Source: Ilumatobacteraceae bacterium (GTDB lineage: Bacteria > Actinomycetota > Acidimicrobiia > Acidimicrobiales > Ilumatobacteraceae). From it: 64,000 nt of DNA. Location: contig JAOBWK010000070.1 in the NCBI GenBank assembly GCA_025463305.1, positions 62,001 to 126,000 of the forward strand. The letters run 5' to 3'. The position numbers were made by a program, and so were the translations under genes. The notes beneath the pieces are model-generated. The model searched no databases. It worked only from the letters and a program-made list of their open reading frames with translations, and was not told the origin of the DNA. The first letter of the stretch is position 1. The number at the start of each line of letters is the position of its first letter. Shown piece after piece: positions 16,925-24,460 of the stretch.

Positions 16925-18597
16925 TGTGGCTCCGGTAGGTGGGCGACAGTTTCGGGACGCGACTCCGGTTCCTGGTTGACAGTGACTCCGGTAGCTGCTT
17001 GACACTTCGCGCTTCTGGTGTGGGTCAGCCTTCTCGGTGGCGGGCGCGTCCGGCCTGTCATGGGTCGAGGGGGTCTCGCTGGTGTTGGTGGAGCTCAACG
17101 TCGTGGAACAGCGATATCAGGCCGTGTGGAGGTGTTGAACCAGGGGGCGTCGGTGACGGATGTGGCCCGCCGTAACGGGGTCACGCGGCAGACGGTGCAC
17201 GTGTGGTTGCGCAAGTACGCATCCCAGGGGCTTGCCGGGTTGGCGGATGGTTCGGCGAAGCCGTTGTCGTGTCCGCATCAGATGACACCCGAGGTCGAGG
17301 CCAGGGTGGTGACGATCCGGCGGGAGCATCCGGGGTGGGGTCAACGCACGATCCAACACCAACTCGGCCAGGAGGGGATCACACCGGTGCCGACGTTGTC
17401 GTCGATCTATCGATGTCTGGTCCGACAACGCCTGATCACCCCAACGGCGCGGAAACGTAAGCGTGATGATTATCGGCGGTGGGAGCGGTCGCGGGCGATG
17501 GAGTTGTGGCAGATGGACATCGTCGGCGGCGTGAAACTCGCCGACGGCACGGAGGCCAAGATCGTGTCGGGTGTTGATGACCACTCCCGGTTTTGCATCT
17601 CGGCGTTCGTGGTGGAGCGGGCGACCGCCCGCCCGACGTGTGACGCGTTGGCGTTGGCGATGCGTCGTCATGGTGTGCCGGCGGAGATCTTGACGGACAA
17701 CGGCAAGGTGTTCACGGGCAGGTTCGGGCCTGGCACGGGTGAGGTGTTGTTCGACAGGATCTGCCGTGAGAACGGGATCAAGCACCGGTTGACGCGGCCG
17801 CGGTCGCCGACCACGACCGGCAAGATCGAGCGTTGGCACAAGACGCTGCGGACCGAGTTCTTGACCGGCAAAGTGTTCGCCGACATCGCTGACGCGCAGG
17901 CCCAGCTGGATGTGTGGGTCGAGCACTACAACCATGCCCGCCCGCATCAATCGTTGGGGATGGCGACGCCGTGGGACCGGTTCAAACTCGCCCGCACCGA
18001 ACCAGCAAGACCGGTCATCGAGTCGACCACGGATCCCGCCGCGGCGATGCCGCCGGCGGCGACACGACGCGTCACAGCCAAGGGGACGATCAGTTTCGCT
18101 TCCGCGTACTACAAGGTCGGAGTGTGGGCCGCGGGTCAGAACGTCGACGTGGTCTGTGATGGCGGGCTGGTGCAGATCCATCACCGCGGTGTGCTCATCG
18201 CGACCCACGCCCGCCGGCACGACCCATCGAAGCAGGCGGCCGGGATGAACCGCAGTGTGCGCGGTAAAGAACCCCAGCCCCGCCCGACGGCGTCGGTGGT
18301 GACCGTGACCCGCAAGGTCGACTCGTCCGGCAACGTCTGCTTCGCCGGCGCCAGCTATCGGGCCGGGAACAAGTTCCGACGACGCCAGGTCCAAGTCGCT
18401 GTCGTCGGTGACCGGCTCGAGATCTCCATCGGTGAACAGCTGATCCGACGCCACAAGATCAAGCACGACCGCACACGCGAACACGGTGCCCTCGCCAACC
18501 CCGGCGGCCGCCCCCGCAGGATCAACGCCGCCTGAACCCAACCCGACCTGTCAGGTAGGTACCGAAGTCACCCTGTCAAGCGGGTACCGAGGCTTGA
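16925..18597 (+). mobile_element. IS481-family insertion sequence (boundaries approximate)
   Basis: One transposase gene is flanked by related ends in inverted orientation. The left end carries CTCCGGTTCCTGGTTGACAG then TGACTCCGGTAGCTGCTTGAC; the right end, read inwards, carries CCTCGGTACCCGCTTGACAG then TGACTTCGGTACCTACCTGAC. Each end thus holds two or three copies of a roughly 23-bp unit ending in TTGACA-like bases, presumably transposase-binding sites. I place outer borders at TGTGGCTCCGG (left) and the TGTCAAGCC complement (right). No clean target duplication is visible. Confidence 0.7.
17018..18535 (+). CDS. IS481-family DDE transposase, N-terminus possibly frameshifted
   Basis: A 505-residue reading. 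An N-terminal helix-turn-helix (SVTDVARRNGVTRQTVHVWL) is followed by a DDE integrase core: Asp in LWQMDIVGG, Asp in LTDNGKVF and Glu in TGKIERWHKTLR. The C-terminal part has two similar beta-rich repeats (AKGTISFASAYYKVG and SSGNVCFAGASYRAG). The usual family N-terminus (ELNVVEQRYQAV) is readable from GTG 17088 but in another frame, which stops at about 17138; a single-base deletion near 17126 would explain this. The element may therefore be inactive or start at GTG 17126. Confidence 0.85.
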   Translation: MWVSLLGGGRVRPVMGRGGLAGVGGAQRRGTAISGRVEVLNQGASVTDVARRNGVTRQTVHVWLRKYASQGLAGLADGSAKPLSCPHQMTPEVEARVVTIRREHPGWGQRTIQHQLGQEGITPVPTLSSIYRCLVRQRLITPTARKRKRDDYRRWERSRAMELWQMDIVGGVKLADGTEAKIVSGVDDHSRFCISAFVVERATARPTCDALALAMRRHGVPAEILTDNGKVFTGRFGPGTGEVLFDRICRENGIKHRLTRPRSPTTTGKIERWHKTLRTEFLTGKVFADIADAQAQLDVWVEHYNHARPHQSLGMATPWDRFKLARTEPARPVIESTTDPAAAMPPAATRRVTAKGTISFASAYYKVGVWAAGQNVDVVCDGGLVQIHHRGVLIATHARRHDPSKQAAGMNRSVRGKEPQPRPTASVVTVTRKVDSSGNVCFAGASYRAGNKFRRRQVQVAVVGDRLEISIGEQLIRRHKIKHDRTREHGALANPGGRPRRINAA

Positions 18598-18598
18598 C

Positions 18599-18622
18599 AC
18601 TGCGGACTGCGGACTGCGGACT
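18599..18622. repeat. GGACTGC heptamer repeat, right of IS
   Basis: About three and a half copies of GGACTGC directly abutting the right IS end. Together with 16880-16898 it may be a target repeat split by insertion or an expansion linked to the element. Confidence 0.8.
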
Positions 18623-18672
18623 GGACGTGTGCTGGTGCGCAATCGTTCGAGTGTGCGCTCGCCCGAAGGCTC

Positions 18673-20073
18673 TCACCAAGTTCTGTCGCCGAACCAGGGC
18701 ACGTTGTTCAACTGGGCCCAATCAAATACCTCGCGGGAGCGGCCTTCAAATCGAGCAGGGCTGATCCTGCCGTCCGGTGACAGCTGATCGGGTTCAGCGA
18801 TGCCGAAGTGATGGAACAGCCCGGACGCTGCTTCGTATGTGACGACCAGACGCTCCTGCATCGTGCCGACGTGCGCCAAGTCGACAAGGACGTCGGCGTG
18901 CGGAGCACGTGTGACTGTGCGGCTACGCGGGCGGGGCATCATCGTTGCACCGACAGAGCGACGAGCGAGCCGCAGACCTGAAGTCAGCTCTGACGGGTCC
19001 CGATTGGGGTCTGAGTCCATGAAGCCGCATCGCAGTATTGCGTTCCCCCAGGGTCCTGACTGGTGTTCCGTCCATCGCACGGCGAAGTCAACAAGCTGTA
19101 CGACGTCGTCAACAAGACTGAACTCTCCAAGCAAGACTTCACCAGTTGATAAATCCAGCTCTGCCTGAGCCGGCTTCGCGATGAAGGCTGACCCGTCCAC
19201 ATGTAGTTCCACGTAAGCGTCACAGATGTCGACGTCGGCGGCCATCGGGTCGACCTTCAGCCCAGTAAACGTCACCCCACCGGGTCGCGGAATTCCGTGA
19301 CCGTCTGCGTCGAGAGTTCGGCCCATCGGCGACTCCCGTCGCTCATGCTGCTCCCACTCACTGATTTGAAGAACCGTTTCGGCATTGAGCTGAACCGAGA
19401 CTGGCGACTCGGGCACAGCGGCCACGTAGAGCCACATTTGTCCCGTCCATTCAAGCTCGGTCCACGCACTCGCTATCACCGAGTCGAACCGCCGGGCTTG
19501 ATCCTGCCGGGCGCTGTCACGCAACCGGTACCGCTCCCCGATCTCCGCTTCCGCCATGAAGCGTGTTCCAGACCCGTCACGCACAGGGTAGAAGTGGCTA
19601 CGTCGCTCGTCGTTCACCTGAACCACAGAGTGTGGCTGGCGCGGGCTCGGCGGAACGACGATGGCGACGTAGTACTCGTTCGGACCCCCTGCAGGTATCC
19701 AGTAGCAATAGCTCTGGGCCAAGGGCGCTTGGTATTGGGCGAGGACAGCTCGGAGTCGCATTTCTTCGGTGTCCGTGTTCGTTGTCGTGATCGGCCTCAA
19801 TCCAACGGCGATTCCAGCCGTGGTCTTGACGCCCAGAAGGAGAACACCGCCTCGATGGTTGGCGAGTTCAGCCACGTCCTTGCATAGTTCTTGCTTGTCG
19901 GTCCACGGTGCGCCCCCCGGCCCTTGGTAAAGACCGGTCTTGAATTCAAGGAGGTCGGTCTCTGGCGTGCCGGCTGCGACGATTCGCTCGACGTTCTCGG
20001 CGGAGAAACCAAAGTCGTCGTCGAGCGCGCCGCCGAATACCGATTCGAGTTCGGGGTTGCGCCAGCGGGCCAT
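18673..20073 (-). CDS. AlbA_2 (Schlafen-like) domain protein
   Basis: A 466-residue soluble protein. Residues about 35-165 match the AlbA_2/Schlafen ATP- and nucleic-acid-binding domain, with TDLLEFKTGLYQ (Glu-x-Lys) and DVAELANHRGGVLLLGVKT (the LAN-GG-x-GV signature). The remaining 300 residues are not recognised and are beta-rich in appearance. AlbA_2 proteins are often regulators or nucleases in islands and phage-defence loci. It is divergent from the 20233 operon across 160 bp and may be part of the same system. Its lower GC wobble relative to the catabolic cluster suggests transfer. Confidence 0.7.
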   Translation of the reverse strand: MARWRNPELESVFGGALDDDFGFSAENVERIVAAGTPETDLLEFKTGLYQGPGGAPWTDKQELCKDVAELANHRGGVLLLGVKTTAGIAVGLRPITTTNTDTEEMRLRAVLAQYQAPLAQSYCYWIPAGGPNEYYVAIVVPPSPRQPHSVVQVNDERRSHFYPVRDGSGTRFMAEAEIGERYRLRDSARQDQARRFDSVIASAWTELEWTGQMWLYVAAVPESPVSVQLNAETVLQISEWEQHERRESPMGRTLDADGHGIPRPGGVTFTGLKVDPMAADVDICDAYVELHVDGSAFIAKPAQAELDLSTGEVLLGEFSLVDDVVQLVDFAVRWTEHQSGPWGNAILRCGFMDSDPNRDPSELTSGLRLARRSVGATMMPRPRSRTVTRAPHADVLVDLAHVGTMQERLVVTYEAASGLFHHFGIAEPDQLSPDGRISPARFEGRSREVFDWAQLNNVPWFGDRTW

Positions 20074-20223
20074 TAGGTAAGTCTGCCGTGCGGTCGAGTC
20101 GCGACCGCCCGAGATTTCGAGTGCGTGCGCGATCGGTCACTAACCATCCGAGTGCGCTGCTCGCCGCCGGGACGCCACGAGATCAGTTCGAGGAGGTCGG
20201 TGTCGCGAAGTCGAAGTTTCTAC

Positions 20224-20250
20224 TTGACTTTCATGTCGGATTATCCGACA
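20224..20250 (+). promoter_or_regulatory. Promoter/operator of the TS-PPTase operon
   Basis: TTGACT (20224-20229) is a good -35; the 17-bp space leads to a weak -10 GACACT (20247-20252). Within it lies the perfect dyad TGTCGGATTATCCGACA (20234-20250, arms of 8 around one base), a typical XRE operator. The XRE protein at 21934 is the likely binder, as repressor. If this promoter is used, the first gene must start at about GTG 20260 and not at ATG 20233. Confidence 0.55.
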
Positions 20251-20625
20251 CTACATGTCGTGAAGAGTGACATCATCTCCCCCGGAGCGATCGCGCCGCC
20301 AAGGCGCAAGAACCCTCCTTCGAACGCGACGCCGTTGGCATCAGTCCGCTCGCGTTCGGTGGACGATCTGCAGCGCGATCTGACACAGCTACTGCGCGTG
20401 GGCCAGCCTGCGTGTCCGACTGCGGAGTTGGCGCCGGACGGCAGCCCCCGCATCCCGAGCCTGGTTTCGGTCTGGCTTCTGACGCAGGTTGGAAGCGCTG
20501 TTGGCCGGCCGAAGCTCGTGAACCTTTCGAAGGTGCGTCGAGAGGAACTGCGCAGCATTGGCGGTGTCGCACGACTCGTACATCGAACTCTGCACCCCGT
20601 GCCAAGTGAGGTCAAGGCGTCGTGA
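20233..20625 (+). CDS. Small carrier-protein-like protein
   Basis: 130 residues from ATG 20233 (or 121 from in-frame GTG 20260). A Pro/Arg-rich N-terminal segment precedes a helical C-terminal part. There DGSPRIPSLVSVWLLTQVG and then EELRSIGGVARLV follow the spacing of acyl carrier proteins, with Ser76 of IPSLV at the phosphopantetheine position and RSIGGVARLV as the last helix. The canonical DSL is not present, so this is inference from pattern and context. The next gene, overlapping by 4 bp (GTGA), contains a phosphopantetheinyl transferase domain, which is what a carrier protein would need. Confidence 0.55.
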   Translation: MSDYPTLHVVKSDIISPGAIAPPRRKNPPSNATPLASVRSRSVDDLQRDLTQLLRVGQPACPTAELAPDGSPRIPSLVSVWLLTQVGSAVGRPKLVNLSKVRREELRSIGGVARLVHRTLHPVPSEVKAS

Positions 20626-21941
20626 TTGCACTCACACCCGTTCGCACCGTGAGCGAAGCCTGGGCTCAGGCGATTGATCGCGTCGCTGCTGAACCCGGGG
20701 GTCGGTTGGTTCACTTGGTCATGACGGTGACCGAGCCAGGCACCGAGGTCGCCGCCGTTCGCAGCGTCATTGATGACGCACTTGATGGTGCGGGAGCGCA
20801 ATCCGTCGACACTGTCGCTGAGACGATTTTTCCGTCGTCTCTGTATCCGGACCCGTCGATCGACTGGTGTCCAGGAATCTCCTCCGACTTGCAGACCGAG
20901 TTGGACGAGGCGGCAAGAGCTCTCTACGACTCCTACGGCCAAATGTTGCCCCTCCTGACAACGGCCTCGGGAAATTCGCGAGGGACATACTTCGGTCGCA
21001 TGATCAGTTGGCCAGGCAAGGCAGCCGGCGGACCGAACCAGCTGGCCGCTCGCGTCCTGAGTCTGAGGCGGGAAGCGAATGCAGGGCGCAGAACAAACAA
21101 CACGCTGGATATGGACATCGCAGCTGACTCAACCGAGTCGGTCGACGGTCTGCAGATCTACGCGGCGACGGACAAGCGAACGCGGGGCTTTCCGTGCCTC
21201 ACCCACATCGACTTCACGTTGTACAAGGGCCGGCTGCATTGCACCGCGGTCTACCGGCACCAGTACCTCGTTGAGAAGGCGTACGGAAACATGTTGGGTC
21301 TCTCAGCGTTGATGCACTTTCTTTGCCAGCAAAGTGGACACGAACTCGGCGAGCTCGTCGTCCACGCAACGATGGCCGATGCTCAGCGAGGGGACTTTCC
21401 GGCTGTCGCTCAGCTCGCCGCTCGTGCTCGCTCGGCGGTGTCCGCCTCTCGTGCGGCTGAAGACATCGCTACCTCGGCTCAGCACCCGCCCCTCGCCGCG
21501 TTGCAGACGGCCTGGAGCGCTGCCGCCGTGAACCCCGGCGCAAATGGAACGGGCATTGATCTAGTGGAGATCTCGTTGTTCGCGAGCCTTGTCCAGACTG
21601 GCGGGCAGACGTTCCTCGACGCTGCATGGACTGCAGCCGAGCAATCTGACGCAGAGGACTCGGTGGAGCGGTTGGCCGCTCGATGGGCCGGAAAGGAAGC
21701 AGTGATGAAGGTCCTGCAACGAGGAATCGGCGATGTAGATCCGCTAGAGGTAGAGATTCGAACGGCTTCGGATGGGTCTCCACGAGTCGTTCTCCATGGC
21801 GGCGCTTACGACATCGCCGAAGCACAAGGTCTCGACGACTGGAACATCTCGCTGTGCCACGAGCAGGGTTGGGCGGCAGCGATCGCATGCGCCCACCGGT
21901 CGGTTGAGTCGAATGAGACGGAAGGAGCACAGGATGGATGA
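20622..21941 (+). CDS. Thymidylate-synthase-like domain fused to 4'-phosphopantetheinyl transferase
   Basis: A protein of 439 residues. Residues about 1-255 resemble the thymidylate synthase fold: PCLTHIDFTLYKGRL places Cys192 as the nucleophile, followed by YRHQYLVEKAYGNMLGLSAL with Asn223 and HELGELVVHATMADA. Residues about 309-425 match AcpS-type PPTases: GTGIDLVEI (Asp313), RWAGKEAVMK (Glu359, Lys363) and the end strand WNISLCHEQGWAAAIA. TS-fold enzymes methylate or hydroxymethylate pyrimidine nucleotides; AcpS loads phosphopantetheine onto a carrier Ser. I know no named family with this fusion. Start GTG 20622 overlaps the upstream stop; the stop overlaps the XRE gene. Confidence 0.72.
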   Translation: MIALTPVRTVSEAWAQAIDRVAAEPGGRLVHLVMTVTEPGTEVAAVRSVIDDALDGAGAQSVDTVAETIFPSSLYPDPSIDWCPGISSDLQTELDEAARALYDSYGQMLPLLTTASGNSRGTYFGRMISWPGKAAGGPNQLAARVLSLRREANAGRRTNNTLDMDIAADSTESVDGLQIYAATDKRTRGFPCLTHIDFTLYKGRLHCTAVYRHQYLVEKAYGNMLGLSALMHFLCQQSGHELGELVVHATMADAQRGDFPAVAQLAARARSAVSASRAAEDIATSAQHPPLAALQTAWSAAAVNPGANGTGIDLVEISLFASLVQTGGQTFLDAAWTAAEQSDAEDSVERLAARWAGKEAVMKVLQRGIGDVDPLEVEIRTASDGSPRVVLHGGAYDIAEAQGLDDWNISLCHEQGWAAAIACAHRSVESNETEGAQDG

Positions 21942-22368
21942 GAATGGCGGATCCCCGGATGGCGAGCGCGATCAAAGCAAGTCGACCACCGACGAGTCGG
22001 AGCATGCGCTGCTTGGCGCTCGACTGAAGGAAGCACGCGAGTACATCGGTCTGCTACAAGAGGACGTGGCAGCGGCGCTGGGTATACCACGCACCAGCGT
22101 TCATGCACTCGAGGCCGGCAAACGCAAGGTAACTGGCTTGGAACTCCGGCGGCTGGCACGACTGTACCGAAGGCCAGTTGGATGGCTGCTCGGCGAGGAG
22201 GATGCGCCGTTGAGTGAAGCCGAGCCGCTGTTTCGGGCGACGTCTGCTCTCTCGGCCGGTGACAAAGAGCAGGTACTCCGCTTCGCCGAATTCCTCGCTG
22301 CAGCCGGTAAGCCTGGTCCCGGCGTACGTCGCGCCGCACGAGACACGACCAATCGCGAGGACCGGTAG
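21934..22368 (+). CDS. XRE-family helix-turn-helix regulator
   Basis: A protein of 144 residues. The HTH_3 domain (about 35-90) reads ARLKEAREYIGLLQEDVAAALGIPRTSVHALEAGKRKV (ends ARLKEAREY and EAGKRKV). A short helical tail follows. ATG 21934 has GGAAGGAG at good spacing and overlaps the previous stop. XRE repressors paired with ImmA/IrrE metallopeptidases are usually inactivated by the protease, which here is the next gene. It likely binds the dyad at 20234-20250. Confidence 0.85.
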   Translation: MDENGGSPDGERDQSKSTTDESEHALLGARLKEAREYIGLLQEDVAAALGIPRTSVHALEAGKRKVTGLELRRLARLYRRPVGWLLGEEDAPLSEAEPLFRATSALSAGDKEQVLRFAEFLAAAGKPGPGVRRAARDTTNREDR

Positions 22369-22372
22369 CTCG

Positions 22373-23719
22373 GTGGCGCCCCAAGGAGGTCGCTGGCAGC
22401 GACGAATCGAGGCGGCCCAATCTGCGGTACGTCTCCTCGACGAGCTGACCGTCGATCAAACGGAACAGATCGACGTCTTCGGTATGTGCGAGGACCTCGG
22501 CCTATGGCTCGCCTTCTTGCCAATGGACAACCTTCTCGGCGCGTTCGTACCCGAGGGAGTGGGCGGAGTACTCGTCACGACGCAGAGATCGATCCCTATC
22601 CAGCGATACACCGCAGCTCACGAGATCGGACACTGGCGGCTCGACTTCGGCCACGGCATCGCACTCGACGGCGAGGAGCACATCTTCGGAACGAATCCTG
22701 CGGAGCGGGAGCAGTTAGCCCAGGTCTTCGCAGCAAACCTTCTCATGCCTGCGCCTCTCATATTTGCGCTGATCGATCGTCTTGGCGTTGAAGGCGAATC
22801 AATCAAACCGGAACACGCCTACGCCGTCGCACGCGAGGCCGGGGTCAGCTATGAAGCCGCCGTCCGACAGCTCACCCACCTCGAACTGATCACGCCGGAT
22901 CACGCTTTCACGCTGCGGAGTAGATTGCCGCTGCGAGTGAAGACCGACCTCGCTCTCGGCCGACGACCAGTGAACGGTTACGCCGACGTCTGGCCGGTCA
23001 ATGAGGACTGGGATGATCAACTCCTCGCTCTGCGCGTCGAGGACGAGGTACTGCTCTCGCTCCCAGAGAACCGAAGCACCGGATATCGCTGGATAGTGCC
23101 AAGTCAGCATCTGCCCGGGACTCCCGCACCGGCACCGGCACCATTCGCTGCAGAATCGCCTATTCCGACGCCCGCCGCCGTAGCGGACCTTCGGTCAACG
23201 ATCGAGGACGCTGGGGCGCGGGCGAGAAAGACATCCCGAGCAGCTATCAATCGACTTCGCACCATAGAGCCGAGCCCACCATTGGCCACCCAAAGTCATC
23301 GAGGAGCAGACTTCGTTGGAGACGAGTATTTGCCCGCCCGAGCGGCGTGGCTCCCGCCACGGAAAGCGCGACAAGCGCGGCTCGATCGATTGGCTGGCCA
23401 ACATGCCGATGAACTCGCTCGGGCCGACGACGCGATCATTGCAGGGACAGGCAGAAGGATTCTCGGCATCCGATTCGGACGCCCAGGCCCTACGACAATA
23501 CGACTCGAGTACCGGAACCCATACGACGATTCCGAACCAGTCGACGAGTACACGCTGCACGCCATTGTCGAACCCCGTCGGGTGGGCTTCTCAGTCGATC
23601 AGCTCGCAGACGAAGACGACGCAATTTGGACCCACCAGTTCCGACAACGACAGCTGGACCGACCGCTGGATCCAATAATCGACAGCGAGACTCTTCCGGC
23701 TGGCGACGATGAGGCCTGA
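22373..23719 (+). CDS. ImmA/IrrE-family metallopeptidase with chagasin-like C-terminal region
   Basis: A protein of 448 residues from GTG 22373, 4 bp after the XRE stop. Residues about 15-180 form an ImmA/IrrE zinc peptidase with HEIGH (83-87) and a downstream Glu in REQLAQVFAANLLMP. Residues about 215-400 look like a chagasin (I42) cysteine-peptidase inhibitor split by a charged 115-residue insert: ENRSTGYRW (232-240) matches the NPTTGY loop, and GRPGPTTIRLEYRNPYD (369-385) matches the GxG strand and RPW-type loop. Chagasins inhibit papain-family enzymes, and the next gene is one. The inhibitor assignment is mine and needs structural support. Confidence 0.75.
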   Translation: MAPQGGRWQRRIEAAQSAVRLLDELTVDQTEQIDVFGMCEDLGLWLAFLPMDNLLGAFVPEGVGGVLVTTQRSIPIQRYTAAHEIGHWRLDFGHGIALDGEEHIFGTNPAEREQLAQVFAANLLMPAPLIFALIDRLGVEGESIKPEHAYAVAREAGVSYEAAVRQLTHLELITPDHAFTLRSRLPLRVKTDLALGRRPVNGYADVWPVNEDWDDQLLALRVEDEVLLSLPENRSTGYRWIVPSQHLPGTPAPAPAPFAAESPIPTPAAVADLRSTIEDAGARARKTSRAAINRLRTIEPSPPLATQSHRGADFVGDEYLPARAAWLPPRKARQARLDRLAGQHADELARADDAIIAGTGRRILGIRFGRPGPTTIRLEYRNPYDDSEPVDEYTLHAIVEPRRVGFSVDQLADEDDAIWTHQFRQRQLDRPLDPIIDSETLPAGDDEA

Positions 23720-23737
23720 CACCCGAAATCAGGCCGT

Positions 23738-24460
23738 GTGAGCAACGACGCAGCACGTTTGGCCGCCAGTCTGTCTCGAGGGCCGATCGATCTTCGCCCT
23801 CTGATCCCGGGGGTACGGTCCCAAGGGCCAAGACCACTCTGTGTCCCATTCTCTGTCGGCGCCGCCCACGAGGCGGCAATGGCGTCCAACGGACGTCCAC
23901 CCGGCGAACTCTCCGTCGAACCGCTGTGGCAACACTGTGTCAACGCCGGTGCTGCGAGCCATTTCGGCACGACCGTCGCGGCCGTGGCCGGGGCCGTCGC
24001 AACGATGGGTCAACCGGACGAACGGGTCTGGCCCTATGACCTGACCCTTGGAGCGGGTTCCCAACCCGCGCCCCAAGCGGCGGCCTCGGCAGACTTCCAC
24101 ACGGCCGCCCTCTTCACCGTTCCGTTAGTGCACGATGGCATCGAGCAGTACATCGAGGCGACACTCGGCATAGGCCTCCCGATGGTGCTGGTCGTCGAAC
24201 TCACCCCGGAGTTCGAACACCCTGCTGCCGGCGGGGAGATCCGCACACCTGCGCTAAATGCCGCGATCGGTGACTATCACGCGGTGACTGCGGTCGGTGT
24301 GTCAACTGATAGCACGGGAACGACACGCAGACTTCTGGTTCGGAATTCCTGGGGGCCCGGCTGGGGAGCCGGGGGTCATGGCTGGCTTCCGCTCGACTAC
24401 CTCGTTGCCTTCGCGGTCGAAGCTGCCGCAATAGATCCGTCCAGCTTGGGGCTGCGATGA
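23738..24460 (+). CDS. Papain-like (C1-family) cysteine peptidase
   Basis: A 240-residue protein from GTG 23738. The catalytic set of papain enzymes is present in order: Gln29 and Cys35 in VRSQGPRPLCVPFSV, His181 in DYHAVTAVGV and Asn203 in RNSWGPGWGAGGHGW. There is no signal peptide or long propeptide, so the enzyme would act inside the cell and needs some other restraint; the chagasin-like region of the preceding gene is the obvious candidate. Its stop overlaps the MazG gene by ATGA. A suicidal or regulatory protease in a defence operon is a reasonable inference. Confidence 0.8.
   Translation: MSNDAARLAASLSRGPIDLRPLIPGVRSQGPRPLCVPFSVGAAHEAAMASNGRPPGELSVEPLWQHCVNAGAASHFGTTVAAVAGAVATMGQPDERVWPYDLTLGAGSQPAPQAAASADFHTAALFTVPLVHDGIEQYIEATLGIGLPMVLVVELTPEFEHPAAGGEIRTPALNAAIGDYHAVTAVGVSTDSTGTTRRLLVRNSWGPGWGAGGHGWLPLDYLVAFAVEAAAIDPSSLGLR

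Noticed and set aside
17117..18541. Long - strand frame of 474 codons
   Set aside because: Antisense to the IS481 transposase; no recognisable protein.
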